Shown: one piece after another, positions 7,350 to 14,252 of the stretch
Layout of the letters: each line of letters begins with the position of its first letter
Numbering within the stretch: the first letter of the stretch is position 1
Virus record (IMG/VR): IMGVR_UViG_3300025400_000073
Location: 1 to 26,052 of that record
Reading direction: 5' to 3' (one strand)
Source of the DNA: a virus
DNA: 26,052 nucleotides
The notes under the pieces: model-generated
Databases searched by the model: none
Seen by the model: only the letters and a program-made list of their open reading frames with translations
What the model was told of the DNA's origin: nothing
Translations under genes and position numbers: made by a program

Positions 7350-8333
7350 TTATTGTTTCTGACGATTACGAATCATTGCCAAAATATCTTCGGCTTTCTG
7401 ACTCGATGGTGTTGCCGCTGGAGCTGCTACAGGAGCAGTTGGAGCTGGTACATCATCTTCATCTTCGGCTACAGGAGCTGGAGCACTTGCCACTGGGGCT
7501 GGTGCATCAGCAGAATCTGCTTTAGGAGCCGCATTAGGAGCATCTACGCCAAATGGCTTGTAGTAAGCACCCCAACGTTCTACGTCGTATGGTTGACCAT
7601 CAACAGAAGCTTCAAACATTTCTTTAATTACTTTGAGTTCTGTTTCGTTTGGTTGCTTTGGCAAGAAGTCTGATAAGTTAAACAAACCATGCTCATCAAT
7701 TGCGGCTTGTTCTTCTGCTGTTAATGCTGACTCTTTGCGTGACCACTTACTTGTTGAGTAGTCTGCGTAGCCACCTTTACTTGTTTTAACGATTTGAAAA
7801 TCCAAACCACGTTGCAAGTCGGTTGGCAACTCTTCCATCTCTGGATCCATTAAGGCCGCTTTAATGATATTAAAGATTTGTGGACTAATAGTGAATCGAC
7901 GAATTGGATTAGCTGGTGCCTTATCATCACTTAGTGCGTTCTCACGAACAAAACCTTGGAATACATAAGACTTCTTCTTCCAATACTTACGACCCATTTC
8001 CTCTAGGGAAGGATCTTTAAACCAAGGGCGTACCTCAGCTAAGATTGGGCAAGCGGCGCCATACATTTCTACGCATGGAACTTGTACTACGATTGGCTTG
8101 CTATCAGATTGTCCTTTGACGCCGGCGAATGGTAAACGAATCATTGCTCGTTCAGCCCAAAAGAAGCTGTTTTTTGTGTTACCGTCTGGGAGGAATCTAA
8201 TGCGTGTTGTGGAACCTTCTGCGATGTTCCAATGTGGATAGATAGCGTTGTCGCCACCTTGTTGTGATTTGCCGCCGCCGCGGTTTTCAGATGCTTGTAA
8301 CTTTGCGCGAATTTCTGCTAATGTTGTTGCCAT
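7350..8333 (-). CDS. gp32: gp32-like single-stranded DNA-binding protein
   Basis: A 327-aa protein (T4 gp32 is 301 aa). It coats ssDNA in replication, recombination and repair, and works with UvsX/UvsY encoded downstream. The OB-fold core shows PHWNIAEGSTTRIRFLPDGN, LPFAGVKG, QVPCVEMYGAACPI and KKKSYVFQGFV. Only two cysteines remain where T4 has a His/Cys3 zinc site, so the zinc ribbon seems incomplete. The N-terminus MATTLAEIRAKLQ is the likely cooperativity segment. A Pro/Ala-rich linker with an acidic patch (AEDEDDV) leads to a conserved-looking tip, EDILAMIRNRQ, probably the partner-binding tail. Shine-Dalgarno AAAGGAAAA lies before the ATG; a sigma70-type promoter lies about 70 nt upstream. 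Confidence 0.93.
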   Translation of the reverse strand: MATTLAEIRAKLQASENRGGGKSQQGGDNAIYPHWNIAEGSTTRIRFLPDGNTKNSFFWAERAMIRLPFAGVKGQSDSKPIVVQVPCVEMYGAACPILAEVRPWFKDPSLEEMGRKYWKKKSYVFQGFVRENALSDDKAPANPIRRFTISPQIFNIIKAALMDPEMEELPTDLQRGLDFQIVKTSKGGYADYSTSKWSRKESALTAEEQAAIDEHGLFNLSDFLPKQPNETELKVIKEMFEASVDGQPYDVERWGAYYKPFGVDAPNAAPKADSADAPAPVASAPAPVAEDEDDVPAPTAPVAAPAATPSSQKAEDILAMIRNRQKQ

Positions 8334-8385
8334 GATGTTTTTCCTTTATAAGATGGTCTTAATGTACTACTTGCCTAGATATACT

Positions 8386-8400
8386 CTAGCACCCTGCTAG
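8386..8400. repeat. Palindrome over the gp32 transcription start
   Basis: CTAGCA-CCC-TGCTAG is a 6-bp inverted repeat with a 3-nt centre. It abuts the -10 element at 8401-8406 and would cover the predicted start site. It could be an operator, or a small hairpin at the 5' end of gp32 mRNA. Confidence 0.5.
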
Positions 8401-8428
8401 TGTATAACAAATGTATTTAGCTTGTCAA
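8401..8428 (-). promoter_or_regulatory. Sigma70-type promoter for gp32
   Basis: The minus strand reads TTGACA (8423-8428), 16 nt, then TATACA (8401-8406), a near-consensus host sigma70 promoter. No late box precedes gp32. This predicts early, host-polymerase-driven expression of gp32 and, by read-through, of the recombination/modification operon. Confidence 0.72.
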
Positions 8429-8441
8429 ACGGTATTTTGTA

Positions 8442-9893
8442 TTATTTTACCAAACCGGCTAAATTACGTAAAAAATCCAAATCGTCGCTTTCGGTAACTG
8501 GTTGGTCCATTGTAGTGTTACCGTATTGATCGTTCGGATGTGATTCTTCTGGACTAACAGGTGCTGTCCAATTTGTCTGTGCGTCACGACTATTATTGTT
8601 TCCAATTTCCATTTTGTCAAGTAAATTAGGCATGTTGTTTACCATCCACTGTTTAACCAATGGTGTAACATCTGCGTCTGGTCCTTGACTTCTTAGCAAT
8701 TGATCAATACCGTCGTTTAACTCATCTGATCCAATGAGTGGTTCTAGTTTGCTTTGTGCATCACTGGCATGGATAGGAGTTTTTAATAATTCTCTTAGAG
8801 CACGAATCTTATCTGCAGAGTCTGGTTTAGCCCAAGTTGACTCTGTTACTTCATTGGCCCATTCAGCTAGTTCATCACCTAGCTGTCCAGCGGCTTCTGA
8901 TTTATATTTTTTGTATGCGTTGTATACAATAGGAAGTGCTTCTGTAAAACGATCATCATAGATCTTTTTAACAAAACGTTCACGTAGTGCATCAACATCA
9001 ACATCATTCTCTTCTAAAGGATTTTCTGCTGGAGTCCAGGTTTCAAAATAACTACGGTATCCACGAGCGCCACGCATTTGGCGTAGTGTACGTTTTAGTT
9101 GATCATAATGATGTACAGCACTACAAGTCATGTCTGCTGTTTCTTGGTCTTCAAATTGGCGATGCTTAGTACTACGCACAAAATGCTTCATTGCCGACAT
9201 TTCTTTAATAATGCCGTCAATATGTTCTGCACGTTCGTCATGCAAATCACCACCAGCATTTAAATGCTCGGCCATAGCATACGCACCGTGTAGGTTTGTG
9301 TGGTTTAATAAGAAGCGTTCGCCGCGTTCTGTTTCCAAAAAGATTTCTTGGATTTGGCGAGCACGGCTTCCGCGAACTTCATCATTTACTTTGTCTTTGT
9401 GACGAATAAGAATTTTAGTGTTGCCTTTGTCAGCAAAACTATTATATGGGCGACCGCCTTTGCCGTATAACTTACTTTCAGTTACTGGGACATCGGCAGT
9501 TGTAAATGCGTCATCTGTTTTAGCTTGTTGTTTTACGTCTTGTAATTCTAAATTAGATTTATTAATATCACGTGTGTCAAATGTTAATAAATTGCGTTTT
9601 GCAAATAGTCTTAGATTGCGTAAGAATTCATACCATTCTTTACGCTGTTCGCGATCCATCTCAGCAGAAATGTTTTGTCCAAAATATACTTTTAAACTTG
9701 TTTCGTCAATTAGACTTATAGTCACTGTGCCAAATTGTGCGCCGTCTTGGCCTGTATAGGTAAAGTTGAAAAACCGTGCGGTTTCGGGATCTGTAGCAGC
9801 CTGAGCTTTTTCGTCGCCCAACGTAACATTGCTGAAACGTGTGCGGATCTTATCAAAAAGTGCTGATGCGATGGATTCTATTTCTTTAGACAT
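8442..9893 (-). CDS. Uncharacterised 483-aa head-type protein with VTE|S sites and C-terminal LAG motif
   Basis: No known fold recognised. Landmarks are a GGRPYNSFADKGNTKILIRHKD block (about 146-167), RQIQEIFLETERGERFLLNHTN (179-200) and a helical second half. Three V-T-E-S sequences (137-140, 349-352, 466-469) match the T4 prohead protease pattern x-x-E|(A/G/S). The last one directly precedes the C-terminal segment DLDFLRNLAGLVK. That segment shares a D-x-L-x-x-L-x-x-LAG-L pattern with two other proteins of this window. The start is preceded by a late box 5 nt upstream and by no Shine-Dalgarno. Position directly after the gp17 terminase and late control suggest a virion or head-internal protein (inference). 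Confidence 0.75.
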   Translation of the reverse strand: MSKEIESIASALFDKIRTRFSNVTLGDEKAQAATDPETARFFNFTYTGQDGAQFGTVTISLIDETSLKVYFGQNISAEMDREQRKEWYEFLRNLRLFAKRNLLTFDTRDINKSNLELQDVKQQAKTDDAFTTADVPVTESKLYGKGGRPYNSFADKGNTKILIRHKDKVNDEVRGSRARQIQEIFLETERGERFLLNHTNLHGAYAMAEHLNAGGDLHDERAEHIDGIIKEMSAMKHFVRSTKHRQFEDQETADMTCSAVHHYDQLKRTLRQMRGARGYRSYFETWTPAENPLEENDVDVDALRERFVKKIYDDRFTEALPIVYNAYKKYKSEAAGQLGDELAEWANEVTESTWAKPDSADKIRALRELLKTPIHASDAQSKLEPLIGSDELNDGIDQLLRSQGPDADVTPLVKQWMVNNMPNLLDKMEIGNNNSRDAQTNWTAPVSPEESHPNDQYGNTTMDQPVTESDDLDFLRNLAGLVK

Positions 9894-9898
9894 AAAAC

Positions 9899-9906
9899 TA
9901 TTTATC
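9899..9906 (-). promoter_or_regulatory. Late promoter box GATAAATA for the 483-aa gene
   Basis: The minus strand GATAAATA starts immediately after the gp17 stop codon. It ends 5 nt (GTTTT) before the ATG at 9893. T4 late-promoter geometry would put +1 on the A of the ATG, giving a leaderless mRNA. Confidence 0.65.
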
Positions 9907-11469
9907 TTAGATCATTATGAAAGGCATGGGTTCGATAAAGGTATCTAAGCTGTCTTTAAGCTCAGAATCTAGCCCAGAATCGAACTGTTGTAGCATCATA
10001 ATCATGCGTATAGCTAACAATGTGCTCATTACTAAGTCATCGTGCTCGCCTATTTTAGCCGCATAACTAGTACCTGCGGCAACAAAGTTCTTTAGTTCGC
10101 TAATCAATGCTTTACTAGCAATAACTAGTCTGCGTGTTTCAACCAAGCTCTTAAATTTAGCACAAGCACTTATTTTGGATTTATTTGTTGTTGTAAAGCC
10201 TTTGCGGTAGCGTACACCCGCGGCTCCTTTTTTAGGCTCACTTAAGAATGTGCCTGGAATGTTTTCTTCGCCAATTTCATTAATAGCTACGAGAGCGGCT
10301 TCGCCTAGAGTATTGTTTTCTACACTATAATAAACATTGTTATTGCCAACTGTGTCTGCTAAGTATTGGCAAATTTCTTTCATAATAACGCATTGACGTT
10401 GTACAATAGTTTTATTGTGACTCCATTCAGCTACTTGTTTTAGTCCAGGCATTTCAAATACCTGTATTGCTGCAGGGTCTGAACCTGTGCCTAAACTAGG
10501 ATCTAATGCTACTACATAAGTCTTATCTCGTTCGGGACGTTTGTACCAGCGTATTTGTCCTTGCTTTTCAATTGGGTCTATACCGCCCATCTCTGCCAAG
10601 AACAATGGATTGATTAGTGTTTCGTCAAAGATAATAAATTCACATTCCATCTCACGGCGGAAACGTTCTTCGCCTAACTGTGCTAACATCTCTGCAGCCC
10701 ACTTCTCGTCGCGGTCTGGGTGTTCTTGCCACTTACTGCGGAATGCTTTAAACCCGTTAACGCCAAGTTCGGTTTCGTTACCAAACTCATCAAAGCACTT
10801 GTTAGCTTGACGCCAAATTTGTGCAAACTGATCTTCGTCTGAGTTTGGTGTTGATGTAATAATACATTTACCACCTGTGGCTAGTGTAGGAGTAATGGAA
10901 GTCCAGAATTCACTCGCAATAGTAGGGCGAACGAACGCAAACTCGTCACAGTATAGTAGTGATAGTGACATACCGCGTCCTGTGTTTTCTGTTGTTGTCT
11001 GACTTACAATACGACTTCCGTTTTCAAAGTCTAGTGATCCTTTGTTATAACTAGTAACACCTGCTCGAATAAAGTCCGGGCAGTTCTCATAAGCATAACG
11101 AACACGTTGCATAATCTCTTGTGCGCCCAAATACTTGTGTGCGGCTACAAGAATAGTAGAATCCGGAACAAACATAGCATACCACAGCAAATATCCCACG
11201 GCACTAGTCGATTTGCCCGTTTGTCTTGGCATTAAGCTGATAGAGTATCTATAATTGTGATATGTATCAATTAGTCGTTCTTGATACTCAAATGGATGAT
11301 ATTGTATAGCACCCTTAGTTGGATGTTGTATAAAGAAATAATTGTCCATAAAGTGCTGTGGGCCCGTGACGGGGTCAGCACAACGGACGAGCTCTTGTAT
11401 TTGATGCTCGGTGTAAGACATCTTTTTATAAGGTGTCTTAATAATTGCAGTTTCTAACTCTTTACTCAT
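9907..11469 (-). CDS. gp17: Terminase large subunit (gp17-like packaging ATPase-nuclease)
   Basis: 520 aa from the ATG at 11467-11469 (T4 gp17 is 610 aa). The ATPase shows Walker A in MPRQTGKS (80-87), Walker B LLYCDEF (D175, E176) and coupling motif TSTPNS (205-210). The RNase H-like nuclease has VVALDPSLGTG (D323), YYSVENN (E384) and GEHDDLVMS (D477/D478). It translocates DNA into the prohead and cuts at headful. A GTG at 11491-11493 would add 8 residues and overlap the divergent HNH gene. I prefer the ATG because ATTAAATA, one mismatch from the late box, lies 7 nt upstream, the layout seen at other late genes here. The gp16 partner gene is about 5.4 kb away, not adjacent as in T4. Confidence 0.95.
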   Translation of the reverse strand: MSKELETAIIKTPYKKMSYTEHQIQELVRCADPVTGPQHFMDNYFFIQHPTKGAIQYHPFEYQERLIDTYHNYRYSISLMPRQTGKSTSAVGYLLWYAMFVPDSTILVAAHKYLGAQEIMQRVRYAYENCPDFIRAGVTSYNKGSLDFENGSRIVSQTTTENTGRGMSLSLLYCDEFAFVRPTIASEFWTSITPTLATGGKCIITSTPNSDEDQFAQIWRQANKCFDEFGNETELGVNGFKAFRSKWQEHPDRDEKWAAEMLAQLGEERFRREMECEFIIFDETLINPLFLAEMGGIDPIEKQGQIRWYKRPERDKTYVVALDPSLGTGSDPAAIQVFEMPGLKQVAEWSHNKTIVQRQCVIMKEICQYLADTVGNNNVYYSVENNTLGEAALVAINEIGEENIPGTFLSEPKKGAAGVRYRKGFTTTNKSKISACAKFKSLVETRRLVIASKALISELKNFVAAGTSYAAKIGEHDDLVMSTLLAIRMIMMLQQFDSGLDSELKDSLDTFIEPMPFIMI

Positions 11470-11484
11470 ATAAGTATATTTAAT
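11469..11484. promoter_or_regulatory. Divergent late-box pair between gp17 and the HNH gene
   Basis: With gp17 starting at 11469 and the HNH gene at 11483, only 13 nt separate the genes. On the plus strand TATAAGTA (11469-11476) ends 6 nt before the HNH ATG; on the minus strand ATTAAATA (11477-11484) ends 7 nt before the gp17 ATG. Each is one mismatch from NATAAATA. Both would give leaderless or near-leaderless transcripts. Confidence 0.45.
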
Positions 11485-12013
11485 GTCGGACACACTTCTA
11501 CTAAATTCTAATTACGAGCCAATTAGCGTATTACCCCTAAGTGTTATTAATTGGCAACATGCAATCAAACTAATGTATCTAGGCAGGGTTCACGTTCTAG
11601 AAACTTACCCAAATTGGATCATACATAGCGAACGTTTAGCATTAAACGTTCCTAGCATCTGCGTGACTAAGGACTACTTCCACTATAAAAAGAACGTTAA
11701 GTTTAGCCGTTATAACTTATATATGCGCGACTTGTTTGAATGTCAGTACTGCGAAGATGTATTTGACTACGAAGAACTAACAATTGATCACGTCGTGCCA
11801 CGTAGTGCTGGCGGCAAGACTAACTGGGAAAATTGTGTTACCAGCTGTAAGAGTTGTAACCATGCTAAGGGTAGCAAACTAATTAAACCCAAAATGAAAC
11901 CATACAAGCCAGACTACTATAGCTTAGTAGGCAAATGGAAGCAGATGCCATTTAATGTTAAACAAGATTCGTGGTATCAATACTTAGGCAGGGATAAGCT
12001 CGAAGCGGCTTAG
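11483..12013 (+). CDS. HNH endonuclease
   Basis: A 176-aa protein on the strand opposite its neighbours. The N-terminal half (LLNSNYEPISVLPLSVINW, IKLMYLGRV) is the typical leader region of the bacterial/phage HNH group with this opening. The C-terminal HNH domain has zinc-type pairs C87/C90 and C122/C125, the catalytic D102-H103 in LTIDHVVPRSAGG, N114/N117 in TNWENCVTSC, and H127. It should be a metal-dependent nicking or cutting nuclease. Location next to gp17 is compatible with a role in DNA maturation or packaging, as for HNH-terminase pairs in other phages; a free-standing homing endonuclease is the main alternative. Its stop overlaps the convergent 131-aa gene by 4 nt. Confidence 0.88.
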   Translation: MSDTLLLNSNYEPISVLPLSVINWQHAIKLMYLGRVHVLETYPNWIIHSERLALNVPSICVTKDYFHYKKNVKFSRYNLYMRDLFECQYCEDVFDYEELTIDHVVPRSAGGKTNWENCVTSCKSCNHAKGSKLIKPKMKPYKPDYYSLVGKWKQMPFNVKQDSWYQYLGRDKLEAA

Positions 12014-12405
12014 GTATTGTCGGTAAATGTGCGAGGGCGATACTCGGGGTGTTGTTTTAAGTAGGCCTCTACTTTATCCCTAACACTCCCGTTTAGATGC
12101 GGCTTAGTAAAGTTAATAATAAACCATAAATCAGTGCCAGGCATGGCGTGATATTCTTTTTCTAATGCATTGCGTGTTTCAGCAGTGACACTAATATTAC
12201 TACCAATTGGGCTTTCAATACCATCTTCAGTTGCTTGTGGTGCAACATTTTGACCTGTATACATGCCTGCCTCAGCTTCTAGCAGTCCTGTAATACCGGC
12301 TAACTTTTTTAATTCGTATAAATCTTTAGAATCCATAACTGCGTCTGCATCACCTGTTTCTCCAGGCAATACAAAGTTTTCGCTAGTTATGCGATATTGT
12401 TTCAT
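12010..12405 (-). CDS. Small head-type protein with LAG motif, unknown function
   Basis: 131 aa. Residues 28-38, DLYELKKLAGI, match the D-x-L-x-x-L-x-x-LAG motif seen in the 671-aa and 483-aa proteins. They are followed at once by GLLEAEAG, which offers L-L-E|A and E-A-E|A prohead-protease-like sites. The C-terminal half (AETRNALEKEYHAMPGTDLWFIINFTK) looks like a small folded domain I do not recognise. It is translationally coupled to the upstream 135-aa gene (ATGA) and overlaps the HNH gene tail-to-tail by 4 nt. I infer a processed virion-internal protein. Confidence 0.68.
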   Translation of the reverse strand: MKQYRITSENFVLPGETGDADAVMDSKDLYELKKLAGITGLLEAEAGMYTGQNVAPQATEDGIESPIGSNISVTAETRNALEKEYHAMPGTDLWFIINFTKPHLNGSVRDKVEAYLKQHPEYRPRTFTDNT

Positions 12406-12809
12406 TTTTTCTTAAGCGCGATTGCGCCAACTTTGCGTGTTGGACTAACTTTATGTACAGATTCAACTTCCGATGATCCATCGGGTGTAAGTTGTGTATG
12501 ATTAGCTTCCCAACCAAAGGCTTTGGCAGCTTGGTCTAGAATTTTACGCTCGCCTTCGGAGTATGCAGCGGCTACTAGTGACTGACCGTTTGGGCCATCT
12601 TTAGCTGGCTCGTGTTCGTACTTGCCATCTGGTGCTCCGGCACCACCTAAGAAATATGCAGCAAAGCGCCACGGATGATATGGGCTAGAGTTGTCTAAAT
12701 GTTTGTGACTACGCAAACCTGGGGTAGCTGTTTGATGGCTATCAGGAATTCCGTCATTATTAGAGTCGTCTTGTACTTTAGCTTCTGTAATGATTTCTGT
12801 AATTTTCAT
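12402..12809 (-). CDS. Small head-type protein with capsid-targeting-like leader and Asp-rich loop
   Basis: 135 aa. The N-terminus MKITEIITEAKV resembles the T4 capsid-targeting sequence (MKxYxxFIxE|A), including an I-T-E|A cleavage site. It is followed by DDSNNDGIPD, an Asp/Asn calcium-loop-like segment, then SSPYHPWRFAAYFLGGAG and GERKILDQAAKAFGW. No enzymatic motif. A perfect late box TATAAATA lies 7 nt before the ATG and there is no well-placed Shine-Dalgarno. It forms a two-gene late unit with the 131-aa gene. The likely role is a protein packaged in or attached to the head (inference from leader and neighbours). Confidence 0.72.
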   Translation of the reverse strand: MKITEIITEAKVQDDSNNDGIPDSHQTATPGLRSHKHLDNSSPYHPWRFAAYFLGGAGAPDGKYEHEPAKDGPNGQSLVAAAYSEGERKILDQAAKAFGWEANHTQLTPDGSSEVESVHKVSPTRKVGAIALKKK

Positions 12810-12816
12810 AGTATAG

Positions 12817-12824
12817 TATTTATA
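12817..12824 (-). promoter_or_regulatory. Perfect late promoter box TATAAATA
   Basis: The minus strand TATAAATA followed by CTATACT and ATG matches the extended T4 late consensus, in which the box is followed by CTATT. It starts 5 nt after the 3' CCA of the tRNA-like element. Predicted +1 is about 2 nt before the ATG. Confidence 0.7.
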
Positions 12825-12829
12825 CCTTT

Positions 12830-12902
12830 TGGAGCAGTCGGGCAGGCTTCGAACCTTCTTCTCAGTTTGGGACTGTGTTTTACCGGGTTAAACTACGACT
12901 GC
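12830..12902 (-). tRNA. tRNA-like gene with shortened anticodon arm (possible degenerate tRNA)
   Basis: A 73-nt element. A perfect 7-bp acceptor stem (GCAGTCG/CGACTGC) is followed by T and an encoded CCA. T8-A9 are canonical. The D-arm is perfect (GTTT/AAAC) with AA..GG..A loop landmarks. The T-arm has GG-TTCGAAG-CC with 4 of 5 pairs and one extra C before the acceptor stem. Between D- and T-arms only 13 nt, CAGT-CCCAA-ACTG, are available instead of the usual 17-nt anticodon arm, and there is no U33. Read as a 7-nt loop, TCCCAAA would place CCA (Trp) at 34-36, but with C at 33. Either a decayed tRNA or an unusual tRNA-like RNA. The 5' end overlaps the SGNH gene. Confidence 0.5.
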
Positions 12903-14191
12903 GTTGTTTCAAATAAGCCAGGTAAGTTGTTTATCTTTTTATAAAAATAATTAGCTATTGCTTGATGCGTTAGTGGCCCAATTGAAGTGTAAATACCAAA
13001 CTCTACTCTATCCAATGGCACACGAGTATCATCCTTGTTAATAGTTAAATCATAAAAAGGTATGCCAAATTTGGCACAAACACTTTCTAACAGTATTCTA
13101 TTTTTGTGGAAATTATAATTGTTACTTTGCCAGTCAATGTGATCCCACCAATCAGCATAAGGTAAATCATAATTCCTGTGCGTGTGTATGTTGCTTTTGT
13201 ATTTTTTACTAACAAACTCTCTTAGACTGGTGTGTGGCCAATGTACGCATACCGCACTAATGGATGTAGGTAATGTAGTAATAGTTTTTACTCCTACCCT
13301 AGTAATTGTGTCGGCACTAATCCCTTTAATTCCCATATTTAATAATACATTGCTGGGCATACGTTCTTGTAATAATTCCGACCATGTGTTGTTATAGTCT
13401 AAGCCAAACCCAAACAAGTCGCTATCGCCTAAGCATAGTATAATGTCTTTGTCTTTAAGAGTGTCTACTGTGTAGTCAAAGTTAGCTCTATATCCAAGAT
13501 TATTGTATTTGTATTCTTTGCCGTCTGATGCATTAACTGTAATATCCTGTAGTGGCTTAAACATTGTATTTTTTGTTCTAGCAGGTATTTCCCAAGCTGT
13601 AGGCAACTCTGTATTAAAAAATAAATTTTTAAACTTGTCTTTGCCAAGATAATACTCAATGTTATCCTCTGCGGACATATTGGGTTTATTTTGTTCTCTT
13701 GTTACGTAGGTTAATTCTTTTCTATACACAACCTGATCAGCCAAAAAGTCTACTACGTCATTGATTGAATCTTCTACAATTACTTTTAGTTTAACTGTTG
13801 CTGTTTGTTCTAATCGTAGTGGCAAGTTAAACCAATTTTTTGTATTAGTAAAATTTGTTGCTGGAATTGATTGAGCATCGTGTCTTAATCTATAATAGAT
13901 ATTTGTATTGTCATTGGCAGTCGGTGGGTATAATAACACAATATCATCGGAGTGTTGTAATGCAGTTGATATAGTAAACGTAACAGTATTATCCGTTATA
14001 ACACCATCATCTACTTCTAGTGTTATAGAATCCGTGGCTTGATTTTCTGCCCAGGTTTGTGAAGCCAAACTAAAACTTTTGGTTATAGATAAATTATAAT
14101 CGGGCAAGCTGACGGTAACCGTGCCTGCGATTGTTTTATTTGTACCAAAATCAGAGATTGCAGAAAAAGGAAAGGTATATAAAATACTCAT
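12893..14191 (-). CDS. SGNH/GDSL-type hydrolase domain protein, catalytic triad apparently incomplete
   Basis: 432 aa. Residues 1-160 are beta-rich and Thr/Ser/Asn-rich, like a virion adhesion or scaffold domain. Residues about 225-425 are SGNH-like: NNLGYRANFD, then block I LCLGDSDLFGFG (Ser257), block II LLNMGIKG (Gly287/290), and a late strand AVCVHWPHTSLREF where block III should be. The block V region reads YTSIGPLTHQAIANYF, so the usual DxxHPGP lacks Asp and His. If active, it would remove acyl groups from glycans; if not, it may only bind them. A perfect late box is 6 nt upstream and there is no Shine-Dalgarno. Its TAG stop is nucleotides 8-10 of the tRNA-like element. Confidence 0.75.
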   Translation of the reverse strand: MSILYTFPFSAISDFGTNKTIAGTVTVSLPDYNLSITKSFSLASQTWAENQATDSITLEVDDGVITDNTVTFTISTALQHSDDIVLLYPPTANDNTNIYYRLRHDAQSIPATNFTNTKNWFNLPLRLEQTATVKLKVIVEDSINDVVDFLADQVVYRKELTYVTREQNKPNMSAEDNIEYYLGKDKFKNLFFNTELPTAWEIPARTKNTMFKPLQDITVNASDGKEYKYNNLGYRANFDYTVDTLKDKDIILCLGDSDLFGFGLDYNNTWSELLQERMPSNVLLNMGIKGISADTITRVGVKTITTLPTSISAVCVHWPHTSLREFVSKKYKSNIHTHRNYDLPYADWWDHIDWQSNNYNFHKNRILLESVCAKFGIPFYDLTINKDDTRVPLDRVEFGIYTSIGPLTHQAIANYFYKKINNLPGLFETTQS

Positions 14192-14197
14192 GTGAAA

Positions 14198-14205
14198 TAT
14201 TTATA
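14198..14205 (-). promoter_or_regulatory. Perfect late promoter box TATAAATA for the SGNH gene
   Basis: The minus strand TATAAATA is followed by TTTCAC and ATG, a spacing of 6 nt. There is no Shine-Dalgarno between box and start. It lies just after the terminator at 14228-14249, so the SGNH gene begins a new late unit. Confidence 0.7.
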
Positions 14206-14227
14206 GTGTGGAATTTTGGGTAATAAA

Positions 14228-14249
14228 AAAGCGCACCTAAGTGCGCTTT
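14228..14249. terminator. Rho-independent terminator after the 671-aa gene
   Basis: AAAGCGCAC-CTAA-GTGCGCTTT, a 9-bp stem with a 4-nt loop, begins 3 nt past the 671-aa gene stop. On the minus strand it is followed by a U-rich tract (TTTTTTATT counting the last stem bases); the other side is also U-rich, so it may work in both directions. Confidence 0.85.
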
Positions 14250-14252
14250 ATT

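Noticed and set aside
8442-8480. Weak inverted repeat after the 483-aa gene as a terminator
   Set aside because: The sequence around 8432-8452 is AT-rich with GGTA/TACC ends, but the arms do not pair well and no U-tract follows.
11470-11493. GTG start for gp17 that would overlap the HNH gene by 11 nt
   Set aside because: The GTG has no good Shine-Dalgarno, whereas the downstream ATG at 11469 has a late-like box at the same spacing as other late genes here. The extra 8 residues carry no recognisable family sequence.
12830-12902. Calling this a normal tRNA-Trp(CCA)
   Set aside because: A 7-nt loop can be drawn only by allowing a mismatch and sharing a D-stem base, and position 33 would be C. 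I therefore list it as tRNA-like without an amino-acid assignment.
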